Shown here piece by piece: positions 1 to 9,198 of a DNA stretch of 64,000 nt. The position numbers and the translations under genes are program-made. The stretch is taken from positions 806,001 through 870,000 of the forward strand of contig CAVVVI010000004.1 in the NCBI GenBank assembly GCA_963751795.1, given 5' to 3'. Origin of the DNA: BOG-908 sp963751795 (lineage in GTDB: Bacteria; Pseudomonadota; Alphaproteobacteria; Acetobacterales; Acetobacteraceae). The stretch's first letter is position 1, and the number at the start of each line of letters is the position of its first letter. The notes beneath the pieces are model-generated. The model had not been told where the DNA came from, ran no database searches, and worked only from the letters and a program-made list of their open reading frames with translations.

Positions 1-50
1 CGCATCTGTTCGGGCGGTTCGTCGGCATGATGGCTGATCGGGTCGCATGA
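1..50 (+). CDS. carA: 3' end of carbamoyl-phosphate synthase small subunit (partial)
   Basis: The frame starting at base 3 reads HLFGRFVGMMADRVA and stops with TGA at 48-50. CarA proteins typically end in a segment like YLFDRFVxMM, and carB lies about 1 kb downstream, so this is read as the last 15 codons of carA running in from outside the window. CarA is the glutaminase subunit that feeds ammonia to CarB. The stop overlaps the ATG of the next gene (ATGA, 47-50). Only a short piece is visible, so the call rests on this tail and the context. Confidence 0.75.
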   Translation, partial: HLFGRFVGMMADRVA

Positions 51-1042
51 CCTACTCTCCGCAGAGATCATCGTCGTCGCGTCATGGAAGGAGTTTGAAG
101 CTTTTTCTGGTTGATGGGACGGCCACCGGCGTAATCATTGCGCAACTCGGGATGTCGTCATTACTTGCCGCGGCGGCTTCGCGGGTTTCCTTGCCAGACC
201 TAATTCGTCGAGAAGAAGCTGATCAGACTGGCGTCTACATCCTTGTCGGTCCAGACCCTGATGTCTCAGGTCGTGAGCTCGTTTATGTAGGCGAGGGTGA
301 TCAGGTTCGTGTTCGCCTAAGTAGCCACGACTCAGATCCAAACAAAGACTTTTTCACACGTGCTGTGTTGATCGTTTCCAAAGATAAGAATCTGACAAAA
401 GCTCACGGGCGTTATTTAGAAGCCCGAATCATCTCCGCCATCAGCTCGGCTGGTAGAGCAAAACTGACAAATGGGACGGAGCCACCAATAGCTGGTAGAT
501 TACCAGAATCAGACATCGCAGACATGGAGCGAGTCCTCGAAGAGCTAGAGCTCTTGCTTCCGGTTTTAGGGTTCGACTTTATTCGGGCTGCAGGCCAGAC
601 ATCTGCTTCTAGTGCAAGCGCGTCGCCGACTGACGAAGCTTTCTATCCTCGTACGGTTGCGACAAACGATGTATTCACCTTCACTGAGTCAGGAACAAAC
701 GCCAAAGCCTACGAAAGCGGCGGAGAGTTTATAGTTTTATCCGGCTCATTGGCGAGGAAGACTGAGGTCGATAGCTGCGAGGAGAGCGTTCGACGGCAGA
801 GATCACAGATGAGTGCCGACGGTGTGCTGGTGCCGAGTGAGTGCGGTCGACTGATGTTCACGCGAGATGTTGGGTTTAAATCGCCGTCGCGAGCTGCAAG
901 CATAGTCTACGGTGGAAGTGTTAGCGGACCACAATTCTGGAAGCATGAGAGCACGCGACAATCTTACAGAGATTGGCGCGCCGAACGCTTGAGCTCCGCT
1001 CAGGGGTCAGTTCCTGTCTCCACCAATCAGCATACCGAGTAA
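47..1042 (+). CDS. GIY-YIG nuclease family protein with C-terminal DUF4357-like domain
   Basis: The protein has 331 aa. A GIY-YIG core is visible: G-V-Y at residues 62-64, Y-V-G at 80-82, Arg residues at 88-90 and a Glu at 126 inside RYLEARI. The last ~70 residues (ASIVYGGSVSGPQFWKH) match the DUF4357 type of tail often found on such proteins. GIY-YIG domains cut DNA through a single metal ion; the substrate here is unknown. The gene begins inside the carA stop codon and ends 2 bases before the carB ATG, so it sits as a third cistron inside carAB. Its base composition is clearly lower in GC than the neighbours and has many A/T-ending codons, which suggests transfer. No methyltransferase or toxin partner is seen beside it. 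The ATG at 47 is the only good start. Confidence 0.8.
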   Translation: MTYSPQRSSSSRHGRSLKLFLVDGTATGVIIAQLGMSSLLAAAASRVSLPDLIRREEADQTGVYILVGPDPDVSGRELVYVGEGDQVRVRLSSHDSDPNKDFFTRAVLIVSKDKNLTKAHGRYLEARIISAISSAGRAKLTNGTEPPIAGRLPESDIADMERVLEELELLLPVLGFDFIRAAGQTSASSASASPTDEAFYPRTVATNDVFTFTESGTNAKAYESGGEFIVLSGSLARKTEVDSCEESVRRQRSQMSADGVLVPSECGRLMFTRDVGFKSPSRAASIVYGGSVSGPQFWKHESTRQSYRDWRAERLSSAQGSVPVSTNQHTE

Positions 1043-1044
1043 CA

Positions 1045-4000
1045 ATGCCCAAACGTACCGACATCGCCTCCATCCTGATCATCGGCGCCGGGCCGATCGT
1101 GATCGGGCAGGCTTGCGAATTCGACTATTCCGGGGCGCAGGCCTGCAAGGCGCTGCGGGCGGAGGGCTACCGGGTGATCCTGGTGAACTCGAACCCGGCG
1201 ACGATCATGACCGATCCGGACATGGCTGATGCCACCTACATCGAGCCGATCACGCCGGAGATGGTGGAGAAGGTGATCGCGCGCGAGCGGCCGGATGCGC
1301 TGTTGCCGACGATGGGCGGGCAGACGGCGCTGAACACGGCCATGCAGCTCGATGCCAATGGCGTGCTGGCGCGCTACGGCGTGGAGCTGATCGGGGCGAA
1401 GGCCGAGGTGATCGACCGGGCCGAGGACCGGCTGAAATTCCGCGATGCGATGAGCGAGATCGGCATCGAGTTGCCGCGCAGCTTCATCGCGCATACGCTG
1501 GCCGAGGCGCGCGAGGCGCTGGGCCGGATCGGGTTGCCGGCGGTGATCCGCCCGAGTTTCACGCTGGGCGGCACCGGCGGCGGCATCGCGTATAACCGCG
1601 AGGAGTTCGAGGCGATCGCAGCCAGCGGGCTTGCGGCTTCGCCGACCACCGAAGTGCTGATCGAGGAATCGGTGCTGGGGTGGAAGGAATACGAGATGGA
1701 GGTGGTGCGCGACAGCGCGGATAATTGCATCATCATCTGCGCCATCGAGAACATCGATCCGATGGGCATCCACACCGGCGACAGCGTGACGGTGGCGCCG
1801 GCGCTGACGCTGACCGACCGCGAATATCAGCGCATGCGCGACGCCAGCATCGCCTGCCTGCGCCGCATCGGCGTGGATACCGGCGGTTCCAACGTGCAGT
1901 TCGCGCTGAACCCGGCGGATGGCCGCATGCTGGTGATCGAGATGAACCCGCGGGTTTCGCGCAGCTCGGCGCTGGCATCGAAGGCGACCGGGTTCCCGAT
2001 CGCCAAGGTGGCGGCCAAGCTGGCCGTCGGCTACACGCTGGATGAGCTGGCCAACGACATCACGCGCAGCACGCCGGCCAGCTTCGAGCCGACGATCGAC
2101 TACGTGGTGGTGAAGATACCGCGTTTCACCTTCGAGAAGTTTCCCGGCACGCCGGCGCTGCTGACCACCAGCATGAAGTCGGTGGGCGAGGCGATGGCGA
2201 TCGGCCGCAGCTTTGCCGAGGCGTTGCAGAAGGCGCTGCGCAGCATGGAAACCGGCTTGTCTGGCCTGGACGAGATCGAGCCGCCGGGCGATGGCGGGCC
2301 GGATGCGTTCCGGGCCGCGCTGTCTGCACCCAAGCCGGATCGCATCCTGATGGCGGCGCAGGCTTTGCGCGCCGGGGTGTCGGTGGCCGACATCCACGAT
2401 GCCTGCCGCTACGATCCGTGGTTCCTGCGCGAACTTGAGAGCATCGTGGCGGCCGAGCGGGCGGTGAGCGCCGGGGGATTGCCGCAGGAGGCGGGCGGCC
2501 TGCGGCGGCTGAAGGCGATGGGATTTTCCGACCGCCGGTTGGGCGAGCTGGCCGGGGTGGCGGAACCCGCAGTGGCGGCGGCGCGAGGGCGGCTGGGCGT
2601 GGCGCCGGTGTACAAGCGCATCGATACCTGCGCGGGCGAGTTCGCATCGGCCACGCCGTATATGTATTCCACTTACGAGGGTGGCTGGGGCGAGCCGGCT
2701 TGCGAGGCGGACCCCACCGCGCGCGACAAGGTGGTGATTCTGGGTGGCGGCCCGAACCGCATCGGGCAGGGCATCGAATTCGATTATTGCTGCGTGCATG
2801 CCGCCTACGCGCTGCGCGAGGCGGGCTACGAGACCATCATGGTCAACTGCAACCCCGAGACCGTGAGCACGGATTACGACACCTCGGACCGGCTGTATTT
2901 CGAGCCGCTGACGGCCGAGAACGTGATCGCCCTGGTGCGGCGCGAGCAGCAGGGGGGGCGCGTGCTCGGCTGCATCGTGCAGTATGGCGGGCAGACGCCG
3001 CTGAAGCTGAGCCAGGCGCTGCCGGCGGCCGGCATTCCGATTCTGGGTACCACGGCCGATGCGATCGACATCGCCGAGGATCGCGAGCGCTTCCAGGCGC
3101 TGCTGCACCGGCTGGGGCTGCAGCAGCCGGAGAACGGCATTGCGCGGGCGGCCGAGGAGGCCGAGGCGATTGCCGAGCGCATCGGCTATCCGGTGGTGAT
3201 CCGCCCCAGCTACGTGCTGGGCGGCCGGGCGATGGAGATCGTGTTCGATCGCGTGCAGCTGGCCCGCTACATGCGCGAGGCGGTGCGCGTATCCGGCGCG
3301 CAGCCGGTGCTGATCGACCGTTACCTCAACGACGCCATCGAGGTGGACGTGGACTGCATCGCAGATGGCGAGACGGTGTACGTGGCCGGCGTGATGGAGC
3401 ATATCGAGGAGGCGGGCATCCATTCGGGCGACAGCGCGTGCTCGCTGCCGCCGTACAGCCTCTCGCCGGCCGTAATCCGCGATTTGTCGGACCAGACCGA
3501 GGCGATTGCCCGCGCGCTGGGTGTGGTGGGGCTGATGAACGTTCAGTTCGCCATCAAGGACGGCGCGATTTTCGTGCTGGAGGTGAACCCGCGGGCCAGC
3601 CGCACCGTGCCGTTCGTGGCCAAGGCCACCGGGGTGGCGGTGGCCAAGATCGGGGCGCTGGTGATGGCCGGCGCGCGGCTGGCGGATCTGGCGCCCGCGG
3701 CCGGTGCGCGGCATCCGCACGTGGCGGTGAAGGAAGCGGTGTTTCCGTTCGCCCGCTTCCCCGGCGTGGACACCATCCTGGGCCCGGAGATGAAATCGAC
3801 CGGCGAGGTGATGGGGCTGGATTACAGTTTCGAGCGCGCGTTCGCCAAGGCGCAGTTGGGGGCGGGCGTGGTGCTGCCTGATCGGGGGACCGTGTTCCTC
3901 TCGGTGCGCGACAGCGACAAATCCGGGCTGCCGGGGCTGGCGCGCCGGCTGGCGGAGATGGGATTCACCGTGATGGCGACGCGCGGCACGGCGGCGCGTA

Positions 4001-4278
4001 TCCGCGAGGCGGGCGTGGCGGTGCGGGTGATCAACAAGGTGCTCGAAGGCCGGCCGCATTGCGTGGATGCGATCCGTTCGGGCGAGATCCAGATGGTGGT
4101 CAATACCTCGCACGGCGCGCAATCGACGGCCGACAGTTTTGACATCAGGCGCACGGCGCTGACGCATGGCGTGCCGCATTACACGACGCTGGCCGGCGCG
4201 CGGGCGGCGGTGCATGCGATCGGCGCGCTGCGGGCCGGGACTTTGGAGGTGGCGGCCTTGCAGGGTTATTTTCGGTGA
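1045..4278 (+). CDS. carB: carbamoyl-phosphate synthase large subunit
   Basis: CarB makes carbamoyl phosphate from bicarbonate, ammonia (delivered by CarA) and two ATP, for arginine and pyrimidine synthesis. The 1077 aa protein has the family's full length and its duplicated ATP-grasp halves: the first opens with ILIIGAGPIVIGQACEFDYS and contains GGTGGGIAYN, the second opens with VVILGGGPNRIGQGIEFDY. A C-terminal MGS-like allosteric domain begins near residue 945 (VFLSVRDSDKSGLPGLAR). The ATG at 1045 is chosen because homologues start MPKRTDI; an in-frame TTG at 973 would add 24 residues unlike the family and overlap the nuclease gene. The gene starts 2 bases after the GIY-YIG stop codon. Confidence 0.97.
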   Translation: MPKRTDIASILIIGAGPIVIGQACEFDYSGAQACKALRAEGYRVILVNSNPATIMTDPDMADATYIEPITPEMVEKVIARERPDALLPTMGGQTALNTAMQLDANGVLARYGVELIGAKAEVIDRAEDRLKFRDAMSEIGIELPRSFIAHTLAEAREALGRIGLPAVIRPSFTLGGTGGGIAYNREEFEAIAASGLAASPTTEVLIEESVLGWKEYEMEVVRDSADNCIIICAIENIDPMGIHTGDSVTVAPALTLTDREYQRMRDASIACLRRIGVDTGGSNVQFALNPADGRMLVIEMNPRVSRSSALASKATGFPIAKVAAKLAVGYTLDELANDITRSTPASFEPTIDYVVVKIPRFTFEKFPGTPALLTTSMKSVGEAMAIGRSFAEALQKALRSMETGLSGLDEIEPPGDGGPDAFRAALSAPKPDRILMAAQALRAGVSVADIHDACRYDPWFLRELESIVAAERAVSAGGLPQEAGGLRRLKAMGFSDRRLGELAGVAEPAVAAARGRLGVAPVYKRIDTCAGEFASATPYMYSTYEGGWGEPACEADPTARDKVVILGGGPNRIGQGIEFDYCCVHAAYALREAGYETIMVNCNPETVSTDYDTSDRLYFEPLTAENVIALVRREQQGGRVLGCIVQYGGQTPLKLSQALPAAGIPILGTTADAIDIAEDRERFQALLHRLGLQQPENGIARAAEEAEAIAERIGYPVVIRPSYVLGGRAMEIVFDRVQLARYMREAVRVSGAQPVLIDRYLNDAIEVDVDCIADGETVYVAGVMEHIEEAGIHSGDSACSLPPYSLSPAVIRDLSDQTEAIARALGVVGLMNVQFAIKDGAIFVLEVNPRASRTVPFVAKATGVAVAKIGALVMAGARLADLAPAAGARHPHVAVKEAVFPFARFPGVDTILGPEMKSTGEVMGLDYSFERAFAKAQLGAGVVLPDRGTVFLSVRDSDKSGLPGLARRLAEMGFTVMATRGTAARIREAGVAVRVINKVLEGRPHCVDAIRSGEIQMVVNTSHGAQSTADSFDIRRTALTHGVPHYTTLAGARAAVHAIGALRAGTLEVAALQGYFR

Positions 4279-4446
4279 GGGGTGAAGGCAGGCAGTTCTT
4301 GTGGTGCGCGTTGGGCATTCGTCGGGGGTGGTGAAGGCTTTTGGTGAAGTTTCACGCCTATAGGAGCACACAAGGCTCGGTGGAGGGCTAACCGCGCTGC
4401 GCGCTGCTTGGCGGCCCGGTCCGTATCCTTCGCGGTGCTTGTTCCT

Positions 4447-4464
4447 ACTTTTCTTCCGAAAAGT
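4447..4464. repeat. small palindromic repeat, copy 1
   Basis: A perfect 7-bp inverted repeat, ACTTTTC / GAAAAGT, surrounds the 4-base centre TTCC. It lies in the 222-bp gap between carB and the HAF-like gene. A closely related copy with a 9-bp stem is at 5672-5693, on the other side of that gene. AT-rich in a GC-rich region. It could be an intergenic repeat or a transcript-ending hairpin; no T-run follows. Confidence 0.6.
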
Positions 4465-4500
4465 GGGTCTCCGCTGCCCCTCACTCAGAAAGCAAACGCA

Positions 4501-5430
4501 ATGTCTGTCTCGCCATATTTCGCTGCTGCTGCCGCCGCCCTTCTGGCCAGCACCGCCGCGCTCGCCGCCGCCGCGCCTGCGCCGACCTACACGTTTCGGA
4601 CTTTCAGGGCGCCCAATGCCGGCTCCACCATTCTCGAAGCCGTCAACAATGGCGGCTCCATCCTGGCGCAGGTGACGACATCGGGCAGCAGCGCCTGCTC
4701 GGTGCACCAGGGCCCGGCCAGCACTGCCATCGCAGATCCCAATGCGCCGTCGATGAGCACCGTCTGCCTCGGCCTTGGCAACGGCAACGTTGTGGTCGGT
4801 TATTACCAAGCGCCCAACCAGCCGGCGGGCGCTTCCGTCGGCTTCGTGTATCGTAAGGGCGCCTATATCGATTTCGTCGTTCCCGCCGCCTCTCCGCAGA
4901 TGGGCGGCACGCAGCTGAACGCGGTCAGCAGCAACGGCCTGATTGCTGGCACGTATTCCGATGCGATGGGCTTTCAGCACGTGTTCACCACGCGCGGTTC
5001 GCCCACGGCGCTGCATGCCTACGAGGTTGCCGGCCAGCATTATTTGTTGGCCGTCGGTGTGAACAACGCCGGTAGCCTGGTGTTGCAGAACTTCGGATCG
5101 AATGGCCTGTCGTATAGCGGCAGCTTCTACCACGCCGCCGGCACCCAGGGCTTCGTGCAGATCAACTATCCCGGCTCGGTGCAGGACGTCTGCCATAACG
5201 TCAACAACAATGGCGAGGTGGCGTGCCATTATGCCGACAGCCAAGGGTTGCAGCACGGCTTCATCTATTACGGCGCCACCAACACCTACTCCGCCAACAT
5301 CGATGCGCCCACCAGCACTGGCGGCACGTTGCTGTTCGGGATCAACGATTCCGGCCGTGTTGTCGGTGCCACGACGCCCAACCCGCAGACCTCGATCCGC
5401 CTGGGCCTGATCGGCACGCCGAGCAGCTGA
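4501..5430 (+). CDS. exported HAF-repeat-like protein
   Basis: The 309 aa product has a clear Sec signal peptide (residues 1 to about 26, Ala/Leu-rich, ending AALAAAAPA). The mature part holds about five degenerate repeats of the form N-x-x-G-x-x-x-G: AVNNGGSIL, AVSSNGLIAGTY, GVNNAGSLV, NVNNNGEVACHY and GINDSGRVVGAT, alternating with G-F-x-x-H-x-F-like strands. This is the layout of extracellular HAF-repeat proteins, thought to form beta-propeller-like folds; their function is unknown. The start at 4501 places the signal peptide at the N-terminus; the longer frame opening at 4408 would add 31 unlikely residues. It is flanked by related palindromes on both sides and interrupts the usual carB-greA pair. 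Confidence 0.7.
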   Translation: MSVSPYFAAAAAALLASTAALAAAAPAPTYTFRTFRAPNAGSTILEAVNNGGSILAQVTTSGSSACSVHQGPASTAIADPNAPSMSTVCLGLGNGNVVVGYYQAPNQPAGASVGFVYRKGAYIDFVVPAASPQMGGTQLNAVSSNGLIAGTYSDAMGFQHVFTTRGSPTALHAYEVAGQHYLLAVGVNNAGSLVLQNFGSNGLSYSGSFYHAAGTQGFVQINYPGSVQDVCHNVNNNGEVACHYADSQGLQHGFIYYGATNTYSANIDAPTSTGGTLLFGINDSGRVVGATTPNPQTSIRLGLIGTPSS

Positions 5431-5447
5431 CAGGCGGCGCTTGATTG

Positions 5448-5481
5448 CACAGCGGGGCCGCCGGTTGGTGGCTCCGCTGTG
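5448..5481 (+). terminator. GC-rich hairpin after the HAF-like gene
   Basis: The outer stem CACAGCGG (5448-5455) pairs with CCGCTGTG (5474-5481). An inner stem GCCGCC / GGTGGC closes on a GGTT loop. It starts 17 bases after the stop codon. There is no T-run, so it may be a processing or pausing hairpin rather than a true intrinsic terminator. Confidence 0.45.
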
Positions 5482-5671
5482 GCGCCTTGAGCAACGACGG
5501 CGTGCCGCCGGGTCGAGCGTTGTGCTGACCGCCGCGGATGTGCTGCGCCCCCGGGCCGCTTGGGCGCCCCGTGAACTCGTCTTCGTTGCGGCGACATCGA
5601 GGCGCCGCCGAACCATGGTGGCCACCCGCGCTCGGCGGTAACGGCGCGACAGCACAACCAAAAGTCTTTTG

Positions 5672-5693
5672 CTTCTTTTCTTCAGAAAAGAAG
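5672..5693. repeat. small palindromic repeat, copy 2
   Basis: A perfect 9-bp inverted repeat CTTCTTTTC / GAAAAGAAG surrounds TTCA. It shares the core TTTTCTTC-x-GAAAAG with the copy at 4447-4464. The two copies bracket the HAF-like gene. Confidence 0.6.
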
Positions 5694-5851
5694 GCCTTGC
5701 CTTGCTCTGCCGCACCCCCAACACCCGCCCCCGCTTGCCAAGGTGCGCCGTCCCGCTAGACTACGCGCCGCTCAAGTTCGTGGACCGTTCCGGCCAAGGC
5801 GTCCGCATCAACCCGCATACTGGCGCCGCCGCGCCGGCCCAGCCCAGCTTT

Positions 5852-5855
5852 AGGA
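5852..5855 (+). promoter_or_regulatory. ribosome binding site supporting a TTG start for greA
   Basis: AGGA lies 9 bases before the TTG at 5865. This supports TTG, rather than the ATG five codons later, as the start, and gives the N-terminus MQKFPMT, which is the usual GreA beginning. Confidence 0.55.
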
Positions 5856-5864
5856 TCCGGCCCT

Positions 5865-6338
5865 TTGCAGAAATTTCCGATGACCGCCCAAGGCCTCCAG
5901 AACCTGGAAGACGAGCTGCGGAACCTCAAGAGCGTCGAGCGGCCGGCCATCATCGTGGCGATTGCCGAGGCGCGCAGCCATGGCGATCTGTCGGAGAACG
6001 CCGAATATCATGCCGCGCGCGAGCGGCAGAGCTTCATCGAGGGGCGGATCCAGGAGCTCGAGGAGGTGATCGGGGCGGCCGAGGTGATCGATCCCTCGTC
6101 GCTGAAGGGCGACAGCATCAAGTTCGGTGCGCATGTCAGCCTGCTCGACGAGGAGACCGAGAAGGAGGCCACCTACCAGATCGTCGGTGTGTACGAGGCC
6201 GACATCAAGGCCAAGCGGCTGTCGATCTCCTCGCCGCTGGCCAAGAGCCTGATCGGCAAGAAGAAGGGCGACACCATCAGCGTGCCGGCGCCGGGGGGCG
6301 ACCGCAGCTACGAAATCCTCAACTTCCAGTTCGTCTGA
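5865..6338 (+). CDS. greA: transcription elongation factor GreA
   Basis: GreA enters the RNA polymerase secondary channel and stimulates cleavage of backtracked RNA. The 157 aa protein has the full family length: an N-terminal antiparallel coiled coil (residues 1 to about 75, with the acidic tip segment around GDLSENAEYHAARE) and a C-terminal FKBP-like domain ending in SVPAPGGDRSYEIL. The start is taken at TTG 5865 because homologues begin M-x-K-x-P-M-T and an AGGA precedes it. It sits downstream of carB as in many alphaproteobacteria, but with an extra gene between them. The threonine dehydratase frame follows after a single base. Confidence 0.95.
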   Translation: MQKFPMTAQGLQNLEDELRNLKSVERPAIIVAIAEARSHGDLSENAEYHAARERQSFIEGRIQELEEVIGAAEVIDPSSLKGDSIKFGAHVSLLDEETEKEATYQIVGVYEADIKAKRLSISSPLAKSLIGKKKGDTISVPAPGGDRSYEILNFQFV

Positions 6339-6339
6339 C

Positions 6340-7589
<1,250 letters not shown>

Positions 7590-7593
<4 letters not shown>

Positions 7594-8519
7594 GTTTCGG
7601 CGGGCGGGGCGGTGGCCAGGGTGGGGCGGGCGGCGCTGGTGCGGCGTTGGCCGGAGGACATGGCCAGGGCGACGGCACACAGGATGAGCGCGGTGGCCCA
7701 GAGTTGGCGCGGGCCGATCGGCTCGTGGGCGAAGGCGGCGCCCAGCAGCAGGGCGACCAGCGGGTTGACCAGGCTGTAGGTGGATAGGCGTTCCGGCCGC
7801 CAGATCTGCACCAGCCAGCCGAAGCAGGCGAAGGCGACCAGCGAGCCCATGACGACCAGATAGGCCAAAGCCAGCGCCGAGCGCAGCGAGATGGCGTGGG
7901 GCTGGAGGGTGGCGAACTCGCCGCGCGCGGCGGCGACCACGGCGCAGCCCAGCGCGCCGGCGAGCATCTGCAGCCCGCTGCCGAGCAAGGCGGAGCGGGC
8001 GGGCGGCACCAGCCGGGCGAGCGAGGCGCCGATGGCCCAGGCCAGCGAGCCGGCGAGCACCATGAGGCTGGCCGCCGCGTGGACGCCGCTGGAAGCGGGG
8101 TCGGGCCGCATGAGCACGGCCACGCCGGCGAAGCCCACCACCAGGCCGGCGCCGGCCCGGGCGGTGGGCCGCGCGCTGGCCCCCATCAGCCAGGAGATGA
8201 TGGGCGTGAGCAGGGCCACCGTGCAGACCAGGATGGCGGCCTCGCCGCTGGGCACCATCAACTCGCTCCACGACAGCATGGCCTGGCTGCCGGTGAACAG
8301 CAGCACGCCGGAGATGGCGGCCGAGGCGGCGGCGCGGCCGCGGGGCAGGGTGGCGCCGCCGGCCAGGCCGATGGCCGTGAGCGCTGCGCCGGCGATCAGG
8401 CAGCGCAGGCCCACCATCGTCCAAGGCGGCACGGTTTCCACCGCGATGCGGATGGCCAGGAAGGTGGAGCCCCAGACGGCGCAGAGCGTGAGGTAGGCGG
8501 CGATCGGTCCGGCGCCCAT
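7590..8519 (-). CDS. EamA/DMT-family transporter
   Basis: A 309 aa inner-membrane protein with about ten hydrophobic segments arranged as two EamA repeats. It opens with the typical AAYLTLCAVWGSTFLAIR, and the second repeat includes YLVVMGSLVAFACFGWLV and ERLSTYSLVNPLVALLLG, both characteristic of the drug/metabolite exporter family. The substrate cannot be told; relatives export amino acids or metabolites. The gene is convergent with ilvA and lies 40 bp downstream of the co-oriented PNPOx-like gene, so they may form a short operon. The ATG at 8519 gives a start inside the usual distance from the first membrane segment. Confidence 0.88.
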
Positions 8520-8559
8520 GCGGTCCGGGGTGGCGGTGCTCGGCACGGTGCAGGTCCGT

Positions 8560-9111
8560 TCAGGGGACCAGCCACATAGCCTCGATCCGGTCCGCAGCCC
8601 AGGTGAAACGGGCGCGACGATGGCTGCCCTGTGCCAGGTGCAGGTGGTCGAGCGTGTGGAGCGTGAGGCGGACGACGCAGAAGACGCGCAGGGCCGCGGC
8701 TTCGTCGGTATCCGGCGTGGGGTTGGCGGGCCCGGGCAGGGGCGTGCCGGGGCCGGGCTGCACGTGGTAGGTGGCACGGCTGGCGGGGCGCAGCAGCGAC
8801 CAGGCGGTGGCGGATTCGGCGTCCATGGTGTGGAGGGTGACGCGGCCGTTGGCCCTGATCTGGATTCGGCCGGCCTGGTCCCAGCCATGCAGGGTGGCGG
8901 CCGGGTTGGCGCGCAGCTCGGCGTGCTTAGCCGAGCGGGTGTCGGTATGGATGTCGAGCGTGCGGCCATCGAAGCGGCGCAGCACGACGGTGCGTACCTG
9001 CGGCGTGTGCTCCAGCCCCATTGTGCCGAGTGCGAGGTTGCGGAACGGGCTGCCGGGATCGCGGGCGCCGGCGGCAAGCAGCGCCGCCCAGTCGGGAAAA
9101 GCATCGTCCAT
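8560..9111 (-). CDS. pyridoxamine 5'-phosphate oxidase-like flavoprotein
   Basis: The 183 aa product has the split-barrel FMN-binding fold signature: P-F-R-N-L-A-L-G-T near residue 22, then PQVRTVVLRRFDGRTLDIHT, SAKHAELRANPAATLHGWD and a W-S-L-L-R-P-A-S segment. It resembles the Alr4036-type PNPOx-like domain rather than PdxH. An oxidoreductase acting with FMN is likely; the substrate is unknown. The ATG at 9111 (MDDAFPDW) is preferred to one 15 codons upstream because the extra residues are low-complexity. It is divergent from malate synthase G, with 87 bp between the starts. Confidence 0.8.
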   Translation of the reverse strand: MDDAFPDWAALLAAGARDPGSPFRNLALGTMGLEHTPQVRTVVLRRFDGRTLDIHTDTRSAKHAELRANPAATLHGWDQAGRIQIRANGRVTLHTMDAESATAWSLLRPASRATYHVQPGPGTPLPGPANPTPDTDEAAALRVFCVVRLTLHTLDHLHLAQGSHRRARFTWAADRIEAMWLVP

Positions 9112-9198
9112 CGGGTGCTCCGGCGTGGCCGGGCTCCCCTTGCCAGATTGCGGCAAGAAGGCAAAACAGGCGGCTCAGGCAGCAGCGGGACAGTGCGG

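Larger units (their letters stand above)
5431..5864. other. 434-bp gap before greA
   Basis: No convincing gene is visible here; the short frames have no family resemblance. It holds a strong GC-rich hairpin just after the HAF-like stop (5448-5481), the second copy of the palindromic repeat (5672-5693), and the leader of greA. The promoter for greA presumably lies here but no clear sigma-70 boxes were recognised. Confidence 0.6.

Noticed and set aside
2700..3881. 393-aa plus-strand frame inside carB
   Set aside because: It is an alternative frame within the second half of carB; carB is intact across it.
1027..5724. 1565-aa open frame on the minus strand
   Set aside because: It is antisense to carB and the HAF-like gene; the composition (Arg/His/Ala/Gly-rich, no domains) is that of a GC-rich shadow frame.
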